Part shown: piece by piece, positions 53,931 to 64,000 of the stretch | Position numbering within the stretch: position 1 is the stretch's first letter | Layout: the number at the start of each line of letters is the position of its first letter | Source: Zizania palustris | Lineage: Eukaryota; Streptophyta; Magnoliopsida; Poales; Poaceae | Length of the DNA stretch: 64,000 bases | Direction: 5' to 3' | Assembly: GCA_019279435.1 (NCBI GenBank) | Contig: JAAALK010000287.1 | Coordinates: forward strand, 86,943,532-87,007,531 | Translations under genes and position numbers: made by a program | The notes under the pieces: model-generated | The model's input: the letters and a program-made list of their open reading frames with translations, nothing else | Databases searched by the model: none | What the model was told of the DNA's origin: nothing

Positions 53931-56683
53931 ATGACGTCTCCTGGCAAGGTCCCGTCCTTGGAAGCCTATGGCTATAATTACTGGAAGACTCGCATGCGAG
54001 CCTATCTCATGAGCCAGGGTTCGGACATATGGGACATTTGCGTTCACACCACATTTGTCATTCTGCCAGTTACTGAGCAAGGTACTGCTGGTATCATTGC
54101 TCAGCATCTGAGCAACAGTAAGGCTGTGAACATTTTATTTTCTGGTTTAGGTCCCACTGAATTTGAGCGAGTGAGTCATCTCTCCACTGCGAGAGAGATC
54201 TGGGCTACCCTCAAGGCACACCATGAGGGAACAGCACAGGTCAAGGCTCGGCTCTATCAGACCTACCGGCGTGAATATGAGAATTTCACACAGAAGCCGG
54301 GTGAATCTGTTGAGGCTTTGTTTGGTCGCTTTCAGTCGATCATTAACAAGCTTCGGGACAACAAGGCTGAGGGTGCTCAGTTAGTCTCAGATCACGAGCA
54401 GGCGCTCAAGGTTCTTCATACCTTGGACCCAAAGATCTGGGAGATCAAGGTATCATCTATCGTTGAGAGTACTTCTTACGATACCTTGACCATTTCTGAG
54501 TTGTTTAGCAAGCTGAAGGCCACTGAGGTAGATATCCAGTTGAGATCAAATCTCACTGGCTCTGGATCAAAATCCCTGGCCCTTGCTACACCTTCTGTTG
54601 ATCCCTCTGCTGTGAGTTGTGCTGGGTTCTCTTTGATGTCTATCACTGAGGACCAGCTTGAGTTGTTGGGAGATGATGATTTGTGTCTCTTTAACAACCG
54701 GGTGCGTCGTGTCTATGATAAAAGAATGTTCAAAAGACACGGCACAAAATCCGGATGCTTTGAATGTGGTGATCCAGGACACTTCATCGCCGACTGCCCC
54801 AAGCGCAATGGATACAAGAAGGGCACCAATGGCAGCTTCCACGACTCCGGAAAGCATGAGAGCCCCTCCTTCAACAAGGGCAAGCCGAAGACCCGGTTCT
54901 TCAAGAAGGCCCTGAAGGACTACCGGCGAGAGAACAAGAAGCGCGACAAGGCCTTCTTCGCCGAGATGGAGAAGAGCTACTCCAAGAGATCCACGTCTTC
55001 TTCCTCTTCATCGAGCTCAAGTGATGAGGAGATCACCATCAAGAAGGGGAAGGACAAGGATGATCCGGCGGGCCTCTGCTTCATGGCCTTCGAAGACAAG
55101 CCGAAGAGCCGCTACACACCAGCGCCGAAGATCCCGCAAGAGCTTCTGCTCCATGGCTCTTGGGGATAGAGAAGAAAAGAGCTCCTCCGACGACTCCGAC
55201 GACGACGATAGCAAGGTATCATCTTATGAGCGTGAAATTGTTGATTTACTTGAAAGCAATCGTCAGGAGTTGAAGTATCGGGAAAAACTGCTTAGGGGGG
55301 CTAAGAAGAGGATAGATGAGCTAGAGAGTGAGCTTGCCGTGGCCAACGGTAGAATAGAAAGTCTATCTTCTTCCCCTTGCTTGGGTGATAGCAGTGAGTG
55401 CCCGAAGTGTGAGGTGCTTCTGTGTGACCTGTCGACTTTGAAGTCCAGGTACACAGAAAGGGTTGAAGAGAGGGACGCTTTGGCCACTGAAGCTTGAAAG
55501 CGCTCAGCTGGAGCTGAAAGATGCTCAAGCCACTGTCGTCGCACCTTGTGTTGATTGCCCATCTCATCTAGCTACCTTAGCTGAGCTGAAATCCAAGGGC
55601 AATGAACATTTGGGTGATTTAGAGAGGATGAGAGCTGAGCTTGCGCAGACTAGGCTAGAGCTTGAGACACTGTCAGTTCCACCCACTGTTTGTGAGAACT
55701 GCCTGTCTCTTAGAATGGAATTAATTAAGCTGAAAGCCGGAAAGTCTGTCCAAGTAGAGAATGAGTGTGAGACCTGCTTGTCTCAGGTGGAGGTTCTAGC
55801 TTCCTTGAGAGAGGAGCTAGCAGATTCTCAGAATGAGAACTTTTACCTCCGTTCTATCCTGAGTTGGATCAGTGCCAGAGAGCCACAGCTTGGCATGATG
55901 ATCCAGCAGTTCAAGAGGAAGGATGGGTTTGGAGTAGGTTACACCTACACCAAGGCTGACTTTGAGAGTGCCCTCAGCCGGGCAGTGGAGTGGAGTAAAA
56001 TGACTCCAGAGCAGAGGTATCCCAAGACTCACTCCACTGAGACCTCTCAGGCTTGTCAGCCCAAGGATGGAGTGATCCATGAACCACCCAAAGCTCCACC
56101 CAAGAAGCCTATCTGGGTTCCTAAGCCCAAACAACTCCACTCTTCTCTAGACTCTCTTCCTGGACCCTCTCAGCCCAAGAAGACCACACCAAACACTACC
56201 AAGCCCAAGAACCCCAAGCCTCAACCACATCCCAAGAAGCCTACCTATCACTGTGAGTATTGTCAGAGAGACGGGCATCTTGCGGAGTTTTGCTTCAGGA
56301 GGAAGCGGGTTGAGAGAGCAGAGAGGGCTCGTAGTGATCAGGTGCAGTTCTACCAGCAGGGTGGTAGACTGCGTGTTCCTCGGCGCGGGGAGAGGCTAGA
56401 GGCCAGGCCGCGTCGTGTAGGTGGTGGTAGAGGAGACGGTTTTCCTACCCGTGCTCCAGTTGGTGGTGTTCGTTCCGGCAGAGTTCCAGACCGAGTTGGC
56501 TACGGTTCTGGACCTCGTGGCCGTAGGGTTAGAAAGAACCGTGGACCGCGCTTTGAGCCGCGTTTTGGTCCAAACTCTTTTGATGGTTTTCGCTTTCCAT
56601 CTTTTGAGCAAATGGCTCGACACTGGTTTAGCTCTTTTGCTAAACCTGGTGCCGGACCATTTGCTCCCACTTACAGACATTGA
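53931..56683 (+). pseudogene. Sirevirus B gag, two single-base frameshifts
   Basis: Starts at ATG 53931 (MTSPGKVPSLEAYGYNYW). An N-terminal Copia gag domain (YWKTRMRAYLMSQGSDIWDI; YENFTQKPGESVEALFGRFQ) is followed by the first CCHC knuckle CFECGDPGHFIADC (about 54754), a Ser run, coiled coil, the second knuckle CEYCQRDGHLAEFC (about 56252) and an Arg/Gly-rich tail. Compared with element A there is one extra base near 55114 and another near 55491, each shifting the frame. The frame ends at TGA 56681-56683, at the same place as in A. The intact N-terminal domain here shows what element A has lost. Confidence 0.85.
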
Positions 56684-56686
56684 TTG

Positions 56687-59600
56687 TGCAGGACCGGGGA
56701 CTGGAGGATGTTTGGATCATGGACTCAGGATGCTCTCGCCACATGACGGGACATCGCAGATGGTTCTCCAGTCTCACTCCCCCGAGCTCAAAGAGTACAT
56801 CACTTTCGGGAACAGCGGTCAAGGGAAAGTAAGTGGCATAGGCTCAATTAGCATTTCAGATCATTTCTCTTTAAAGAATGTTGCTTTGGTTAAACACCTG
56901 AACTTTAATTTAATTTCTGTTTCGCAACTTCTTGAGGATGGTTTGGAAGTGCGTTTTAAGAAGGGCAATTCTTCTGTGGTTGATTCTAGAGGGTTTTTGG
57001 TTTGTCAGATTTTACCCTTCGGTAAAGTTTTTCGAATTGACTTCTCTAGTTCTTTTGGCCCTTCTCGCTGTTTGATTGCTGGATCTTCTTCTGAACTCTG
57101 GAAGTGGCATAGGAGGTTAGGTCATTTGAGTTTTGATCTGCTAGTCAGGTTAAGCTCTATGGACCTCATCCGAGGATTGCCCAAGCTTAAAATGGAGAAG
57201 GATCTAGTTTGTCATCCCTGTCGTCATGGGAAAATGGTTGCCGCTTCTCACTCACCTGTGACTCAGGTGATGACTACGTATCCAGGCGAGCTTTTTCATT
57301 TGGACACTGTGGGTCCAGCTCGGGTACGCTCAGTCGGTGGGAAGTGGTATGCACTTGTGATTGTTGACGACTTTTCTCGTTTCTCGTGGGTTTTCTTTTT
57401 GGAGTCTAAGGATGAAACTTTTCGATTTGTCCATGATCTAATTTTGAAGCTGAAGAATGAGAACAATGGTCGGATGCGAGCAATTCGCTCCGACAACGGC
57501 TCTGAGTTTAAGAACTCTCAGTTCGTCAGCTTCTGTGGTGATCAGGGTCTGGACCATCAGTTTTCTTCTCCTTACACTCCCCCCACAGAACGGCGTTGTG
57601 GAACGAAAAAACCGCACGCTAGTTGAGATGGCCAGGACGATGCTCGATGAGAACAGGACTCCTAGGCGTTTTTGGGCTGAAGCCATGAACACGGCTTGCT
57701 ATCTTGCCAACCGTATTTTTCTTCGAGCTTACATTGGTAAGACTTCATATGAGTTGCGGTTTGGCAGACAGCCCAAGGTGAGCCACTTGCGAGCGTTTGG
57801 CTGCAAGTGCTTTGTGCTCAAGAAGGGTGGGCGTTTGGACAAATTTGAGTCTCGTTGCTGGGATGGTATTTTTCTTGGTTATGCTTTGCACTCTCGAGGT
57901 TTCGTGTTTGGAACCTCGAATCCCAGCTGCTTGTCGAGACTTGTGAGGTTTCTTTTGATGAGTCCATGCCTTCTTTGACTCCTTCTTTTGAGCTTTCTGG
58001 TGATGATGAGCTCGGAGAGTCCATTTTCGAGGAAGATGAGGATACTCCAGCTGCTGTTGAGGGCGGGCCTTCTGCATCCCCCGCAGAGCCCACACCCTCT
58101 GTGACTTCGACTGATGATGAAGGCGGACCTCTGATCACTTCTTCCACTTCGATCGAGCCCCTTCAGTCGAGTCCAGAGGTGCCAGCTGCTGACTCCGGTG
58201 AGGTGACTTCAGATCACCAGGGAACCCGAGCAGTTCAGCGTGACCACCCCTCAGAGCTCATCATTGGTGATTTGTCTGAGAGGACTTTGCGTTCTTCTGC
58301 CTCTCTCGCTGTGTTTGCTGAATCTGCGTTTGTTGCATCTTTTGAGCCCAGAGACACTTCTCATGCTCTTTCTGATTCTAATTGGATTAATGCTATGCAA
58401 GAAGAGCTTGAGAATTTTGTCCGCAATCGGGTTTGGACACTGGTTGAGCCGCCACCAGGATGCAACCCCATAGGCACCAAGTGGGTATTCAAGAACAAAC
58501 AAGGTGAAGATGGGGTTGTGGTGCGCAACAAGGCTCGACTAGTTGCCCAGGGTTATTGCCAGAAGGAAGGTATTGACTTTGAAGAAACCTTCGCTCCTGT
58601 TGCCCGTCTTGAGTCCATTCGTATTCTTCTAGCTTTTGCCGTTTCAAAGGGTTTTAAGCTTTTTCAAATGGACGTTAAGAGTGCTTTTCTGAACGGGTTC
58701 ATAGAGGAGGAAGTGTATGTTAGGCAACCCCCCGGCTTTGAGAACCCTAAGTTTCCTCGACATGTTTTTAAGTTGCATAAGGCTTTATATGGGTTGAAGC
58801 AAGCCCCCAGGGCTTGGTATGACCGGTTAAAGCAATTTTTGTTGGGGAAGGGCTTTGTGATGGGTTCTGTGGACAAAACTCTTTTCTTGCTCAGAGATAC
58901 TTCAGATTTCTTAGTTGCTCAGATTTATGTGGACGATATTATCTTTGGCGGTACTACTGATTCTCTTGTGTCCAAGTTTTCTGAGCAGATGCACAGTGAG
59001 TTTGAGATGAGCCTCATGGGTGAGCTTAAGTACTTTTTAGGACTCCAGATCAAGCAGACCAAGGACGGCACCTTCATCCACCAAGGTAAGTATACTCGTG
59101 ACATGCTTAAGAAATTTGACTTTGGTGGTGAATTGAAGCCGCAGATGACCCCGATGGGTACTTCTGGGGGTCTGGACAAGGACGAGAGCGGTGTCAAGGT
59201 CAATGAGAGAGAGTTTCGAGGGATGATCGGTTCGCTGTTGTACTTAACGGCAACAAGACCGGACATACAGTTCGCCGTGGGACTTTGCGCGCGTTTTCAG
59301 TCTTCACCACGCGCGTCTCACAGGCAGGCTGTCAAGCGCATTTTCAGGTATCTCACCTATGCGCCTGATCTTGGTCTTTATTATTCAGCATCATCATCAC
59401 TTGATTTATCTGGCTTTTCGGACGCCGACTTTGGTGGGTGCCGGTTGGATCGCAAGTCGACTTCTGGTACTTGCCAGTTTCTTGGTTCTTCCCTTGTATC
59501 TTGGTCTTCTCGAAAGCAATCTGGAGTTGCTCTTTCGACCACAGAGGCTGAGTATGTAGCTGCTGCTAGCTGCTGCTCACAGATGGTTTGGATGATTTCC

Positions 59601-59876
59601 ACTCTTCGAGACTTTGGGTTGCTCTTTCCTACCAGGGTTCCATTGTTTTGCGACAGCACGAGTGCTATTAGTGTAGGGAAAAACCCGTGTCTCCATTCAA
59701 AAACCAAACATATTGATGTGCGCTTTCACTTCTTGCGGGATCAATATGAGAAAGGTGTCATTGACCTTATTCATGTTGATACCCATCATCAGTTGGCTGA
59801 CATTTTTACCAAACCCCTAGATCAGTCTACATTTGAGCGTTTACGAGGGGATTTGGGTGTTGTGTATCCTTTTTAG
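56687..59876 (+). pseudogene. Sirevirus B pol, three single-base frameshifts
   Basis: It follows the gag stop in the -1 frame. The protease has MDSGCSRHMTG (about 56719). The integrase has CHPCRHGKM, HLDTVGPAR, IRSDNGSEF and VVERKNR. RT has FAPVARLES (intact, unlike A) and YVDDIIFG (about 58929). RNase H is complete, with GFSDADFGGC (about 59417), TTEAEY (about 59538) and the end FTKPLDQSTFERL, with stop at 59874-59876. Relative to A one base is missing near 56786, one C is extra in the run at 57579-57584, and one T is missing near 57900. Each lies in or next to a short run, so assembly error is possible. The RT-RNase H part from 57902 is a single open frame. Confidence 0.85.
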
Positions 59877-61187
59877 GATATTTTGCGTCAGTTCTTCTTT
59901 ACTCTTTACTTTTTTCTTGAGTCTTTTTGTGTGTGTTCATATCATACATATTCACATATCACACTTTTGAGCCTGCTTCTGTTATATGATTAAACTGCTT
60001 TACTTATTCTAGCTGGTACATGCTTTTGATTACTCGTCGATGATCATGCTTTGTTTCAGTTCATTTGATATGTCTGATATCTGTCATATGCATGGCTTTT
60101 ACGCTTTCAACTTGAAAAATGATCACCATTGCTTCTGGTAACTAGCATGTGTAGGCTGAGTGCTTTTGCTATCTGTTACATGCCTTGTAGCTAGTTCATC
60201 ACATAGATGCAGATATGCAACTTGGACATCTTTATGCTTTAACATGGAAAATGTGCTATAAAAATGAATGAAAAATTCCATGCCTTTTTGTGTTTAAGAT
60301 TGAAAAGATCCAAGTGGGTTTGCTTTGTCGCACTATATTGTTCTGGATTGCTTACCATAGCACTTTGGTATGAACTAGGACAGTGTAGTGTATGCCAAGA
60401 CCAATGTCTTAAGCTTCTGATGGCCCAGTTCTGGCCTAGGCTTGACTTGGTCGGTTAGCATAAGGCTTGACATGCAAATAACCCTTGGCACAAATGACAA
60501 AGGAAAATGAAAAAGCCTGAATTTTAAAAGGATAACAAGTTTGCTGAAGCACTTTGTTTTGAACAAAGCTTATCTTGGTAGACATCAGTTAGCTTCTGCA
60601 TCTCATGCTTTACCTTGCTTGTTTACTCGGAAATGTGGTGATGCTTTTATTTACAAAAACTGAAAAATGCGTGCTAAATGACTTTCTTTAGATATCATCT
60701 GTTGCACTGATCATCCCATGTATCTTAGACAGTATCTCTTTTGCTGTACATGTTAGATACTGTATTTGCAGTCAATCATATCTGAGAAGCATGCTTTCTA
60801 CACTCCACCTGCACCCCAGCTGCATTCACTGCATATTTTGAGGGGGAGTTGCATTTCAGGGGGAGTCTGTGTCTCGTTTGAGTGCTTGATGAGTTCACTT
60901 GTCAACAAGGGGGAGAAAATTTGGGATCAGAGTTTAAGGGGGAGTTAGTTCTTACTCTGTTGATATCCTTGTTGTTCTGCAATCGCACTCATTTTGAGCT
61001 TTTGTGTTTTGGTTAACCATAATGACCGGTTCTTGCTTTTGTTTGGCTTTTGGTCATTAAGGTTATACTTTTACCTTATTTTTTCTTTGTTCTCTTGTGT
61101 TTTGTTTTCGTGTTTCCACATGTGTTCGCAGGTGCTGAAGAGCTGAGAATTGAGAAGTGTTGACAATGCTCTCATCAAGGGGGAGAT
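59877..61187 (+). other. Sirevirus B 3' spacer with five polypurine tracts
   Basis: No env-like frame. GGGGGAG tracts occur near 60841, 60860, 60910, 60938 and 61181; the last (AAGGGGGAGAT) abuts the 3' LTR. It aligns along its length with 41395-42725 of element A. Confidence 0.85.
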
Positions 61188-63182
61188 TGAGGAGCCATGC
61201 TGAATAGCGTGGGCCTCATGGCTCTAGAAGTGATGAGTCATTGTCAACGATAGTCAAAGAGGACTGAAGAAGAGAGGAGATCTGCTGTTTTATGGGCCGC
61301 GTGTGACTCAGGTACACGGGCAGCGAGCGACTGTCGGGCAGAGGAGGCTGCGAAGTCGGGCTGGCCCAATCCGGGTGCATGGGCCAGAAGCAGTAGAAGA
61401 CCCACTGGGCTGTTGACCAGGACTGACTCAGGTACACGGGCGGTGAGCGATTGCCGGGCTGAGAGAGCTGCGGGGTCGGGCCGGCCCAATCCGGGTACCT
61501 GGTGCAAAGCCGGTGGAGGCTTTGTCAGTTTCGGCGTAAAACTGACAACCGTTGATTCTGTATCCGACTGTCCAGAAGAGTAGCTTCAGGATATGTCATC
61601 TGTTACTCTAGGCCCACAGTCAGTCAGTTGTGTCTGTAAAAATACCTAAGGGCAGTAGAGTCTTTTTCTGTATTTTTGAGTCTGTAAAACCCTAAGGGGC
61701 TGGTAGAATATTCCTAGTGTTGGGCTGCCTATAAATAGCACCCCAATCCCTAGGGTTTGGACTACCCTTTTGTGCTGAAATCAAATCCACCCTTTGGGTC
61801 ACTTTGCTCCCTTCCTCTCTCTCTCCTGTGTGCGCCGCCAGGACCAGGTGCTCTCTGTTCTTGCATTATTTTGGCTTGTATCCCTTGGATGCTTTAATGC
61901 GTTGGTTCCTGGCGTATTTATTGGCTGCATTGTGTTCAGTTTGGGGAGTTATTGCGTTGGATTCGGGCTGTGGTATTTATTCCTTGGGGAGAAGCTTCTT
62001 CGGTTGGATGTGTTCATCACGGTGGTAGTACTAGTTCTTGTTGTTGCAAGTAGTACTGCTTTACTGTAGCTACAGTGTTCGGCTGCAGCTTTTCACCTTC
62101 TATTCCCCAGCTTTTTGATCGAACCCGACAGTGTTTTTTACCTTTTTCTGGGTGTGTCCGGCGAAGCTCGGTTCAGTGCGAAGCCCCTCAACTCCGTGAG
62201 GCAGGGTCCGATCGAACCTCTCTAAAAGCTTCGCTCAGACTTCTAACTTCGTTTATGTGTCTGAGTTGCTAGCTTCGGAGTTCTCCCTGTATGGACAGCA
62301 TCGCACACTTCGAACTAGCATACTCCGAATCTATCTGTTCGAAGTGCACACTTCGTTAGGTTTCGAAGTTGGATTCGAAGTTTGTCTGTTCTGATAGACT
62401 TCGCTTAGATTTTCTTGTGGTGCGTCAGCCTTCGATTTTCCTTCCGAAGCTTTCTCTGTTCGAAGATAGAGTGTATGCTTCGAACTTGATTTTCTGTCAC
62501 GTGACAGACTTCGCTTCTTTGTTCAAAGGTTGTCTGTTTGTGTGCGTTGTGTTCGAAGTTTTTCTGTTCGAAGGTTGTGCTTCGAAGCTCTCGGTTCGAA
62601 GTTGTGTTCGAAGTTGTGTCTTCGAAGTGCATACTTCGAAGCAGGCTCCGGCACTGTTTGACTTCGCTCCGAAGCTCTTGATTCGAATCTGTGTTCGAAG
62701 TCCTGTTCTCGAAGTTCACTTCGAACCAGGCTTCGACACTATTTTACTTCACTCCGAAGTACACTTCGCTTCTCAACACTTCGAACTAGACTAGTCACCG
62801 ATACCCTCGGCACTTCGGACAGACTCCGACACCTACCTCCGAAGCAGACTTCGACGTGCGAAGGGGGCTTCGCCAAGTCCCGAACAGGAGACAACTTTGG
62901 ACAGTAACTTCTCTTTTCACTTTATACATACTTAGATCATTTCTTTGAGAAGTTTAGGCCTGTTATAACTTGTGTATCTATCTAGTTGCAATACTTTAGT
63001 TTTACACTGTATATCATCAGTTGCTTCTAGGTTAGAAACCTTTAGACTTAGGCCTACTGTTTACTTTCTGCTGCATAGTATTTTTGAGGTGCGTTGGGTA
63101 TTGGGAACAGGCCATAGATTCGAAAGAATTTTTAAGGCGCCCATTCACCCCCCCCCCTCTGGTCGCTACTTTCGGTCCTACA
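61188..63182 (+). mobile_element. Sirevirus B 3' LTR (1995 bp)
   Basis: Almost identical to the 5' LTR. The C-run before CTCTGG near the end is one base longer than in the 5' copy. It is followed by the target duplication ATGGT and then the host B4 pol. Confidence 0.95.
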
Positions 63183-64000
63183 ATGGTCCCGTATGCCGAT
63201 ATCTTTTTCCGCAGATGATGCAGCTGGCATAAAGTTTCCACAAGCAGACCCACTTGTCATCACTACCGACATAGCAGGGACTTAGGTCCGAAGAGTGTTA
63301 ATTGACGGAGGGAGTTCAACAGATATTATCTTTGTCCAAGCTTTTGATCAACTCTGCATCTTCAGGAAGCATCTTCTCCCAGCAGCCCATCCTTTGCAAG
63401 GCTTCGTAGGACCCCCTCTCAACGCCCTCGGCCAAATTGGCCTGAAAGTTACTTTCGGAGAGGGGCTACTAGCCAGGACGGAGGAAGTGGTCTTTGATGT
63501 GGTGGACGCCCCGTATGAATACAATGTTATCTTTGGAAGGGGCATGTTGAACCAATTCAGAGCTGTGGCGCATCATAATTATCTGTGTATGAAGATGCCC
63601 ACACAGGCGGGAGTGCTCACTCTTTTCAGAGATCAGGCCACTACGCGAAGAGCAGAGTATGGTCATGGCCCTCCACTGGACCTAAGACAGGTGAACAGTG
63701 TGCAAGATAACCCGGAGGTTTTTCCTGCTCCAGTAGAATCTTCGAAGAAGTCCTTCCCAAGGCCAAGCCCTGAAGGAGAGATTACAACGAAGGTTATTGT
63801 CAAAGATGGCAAGGAATATTCATTTCAGTTTGGCAAGAACTTGCCTCCAGAAGTAGCTACTTCATTAGAAAGAGTAGTTGGGGAAAATTTGGATGTCTTT
63901 GCTTGGTCTGATGAAGACATCACCAGAGTCAGTCGGGATATAATTGAACATAGTTTACTTGTGAACCCGAAGGCTCGACCTGTTCGGCAAGGACTCCAGA
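63183..64000 (+). pseudogene. Family-B element B4 pol start (protease and beginning of RT), runs off the window
   Basis: The gag-pol frame resumes at 63188 in phase with 51873. A TAG at 63283-63285 interrupts it; after this the frame is open to the window end. The protease has the active-site block LIDGGSSTDIIF at about 63300 and a flap/end block EYNVIFGRGMLNQFRA at about 63517. From about 63785 the pre-RT linker appears (KVIVKDGKEYSFQFGKNLP; NLDVFAWSDEDI), and the last codons (VNPKARPVRQ) are the usual start of Tat RT. RT, RNase H and integrase should follow outside the window. Confidence 0.85.

Larger units (their letters stand above)
51874..63182 (+). mobile_element. Complete Sirevirus-type Ty1/Copia element B, 11,309 bp, TSD ATGGT
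   Basis: 5' LTR 51874-53865, PBS 53868-53879, gag, pol, 3' spacer with polypurine tracts, 3' LTR 61188-63182. The duplication ATGGT is at 51869-51873 and 63183-63187. LTR ends are TGAGG...CCTACA. By eye the two LTRs differ by two substitutions (near 52374 and 52621) and two single-base homopolymer indels over about 1990 bp, so insertion is very recent. The internal reading frames nevertheless carry several single-base shifts. Confidence 0.95.

Overview
The window is nuclear DNA of a flowering plant, almost certainly a grass (Poaceae), from a heterochromatic intergenic block built of transposable elements nested inside one another. The evidence is Tat-lineage Ty3/Gypsy elements with antisense genes, Sirevirus-type Ty1/Copia elements with arrays of polypurine tracts, an 18-kb CACTA (En/Spm) transposon with TnpD-, TnpA- and Ulp1-like genes, Tourist-like MITEs, and TATA boxes of the form TATAAATA. 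I see no ordinary host gene, no rRNA or functional tRNA gene, no CRISPR array and no bacterial or organellar gene order. Everything coding belongs to a transposon, and nearly all of it is broken by stops, frameshifts, deletions or insertions.

Layout, left to right. (1) 1-11228 is the left part of an old RIRE2/Tat-like Gypsy element, here called G1. It holds a decayed pol (protease, RT, RNase H, integrase) and a decayed antisense gene. Two solo LTRs of one other family sit in it. One runs off the window start (1-1628) and carries a Tourist-like MITE with a 42-bp minisatellite. The other (4376-5466) splits the integrase with a clean 5-bp target duplication. (2) 11229-34507 is a block bounded by LTRs of a second Tat-like family (B) in inverted orientation. 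It holds two copies of B's antisense gene. The second copy is split by the CACTA element at 15258-33488, which has a GAA target duplication. The CACTA element carries, on the minus strand, TnpD (32648-29287), a small Cys-rich ORF, a TnpA-like gene and a Ulp1/C48 protease gene, with a 2.8-kb probable solo LTR in a Ulp1 intron. The whole 11229-34507 block is flanked by a ~600-bp direct repeat. (3) 34508-36447 is the right part of G1, ending in its truncated 3' LTR. (4) 36448-44711 is a 5'-truncated Sirevirus (A). (5) 44712-47571 is the 3' end of another B element (B3): antisense gene plus 3' LTR. (6) 47572-49717 is the 3' end of a minus-strand Sirevirus (C). (7) 49718-64000 is a B element (B4) with 5' LTR, PBS, gag and the start of pol; it runs off the window. 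A complete, very young Sirevirus (B, 51874-63182, target duplication ATGGT) is inserted in its gag-pol.

Relative order of events: G1 and Sirevirus C are hosts; B-family copies landed in or next to them; CACTA landed in a B antisense gene; a solo LTR landed in the CACTA; Sirevirus B landed in B4. The most interesting parts are the B-family antisense genes, each with its own TATA box and introns, and the CACTA element with its Ulp1 domain, duplicated promoter/leader modules and repeated Pol III-like A/B boxes. All similarity statements come from reading and comparing the sequence by eye, not from searches.
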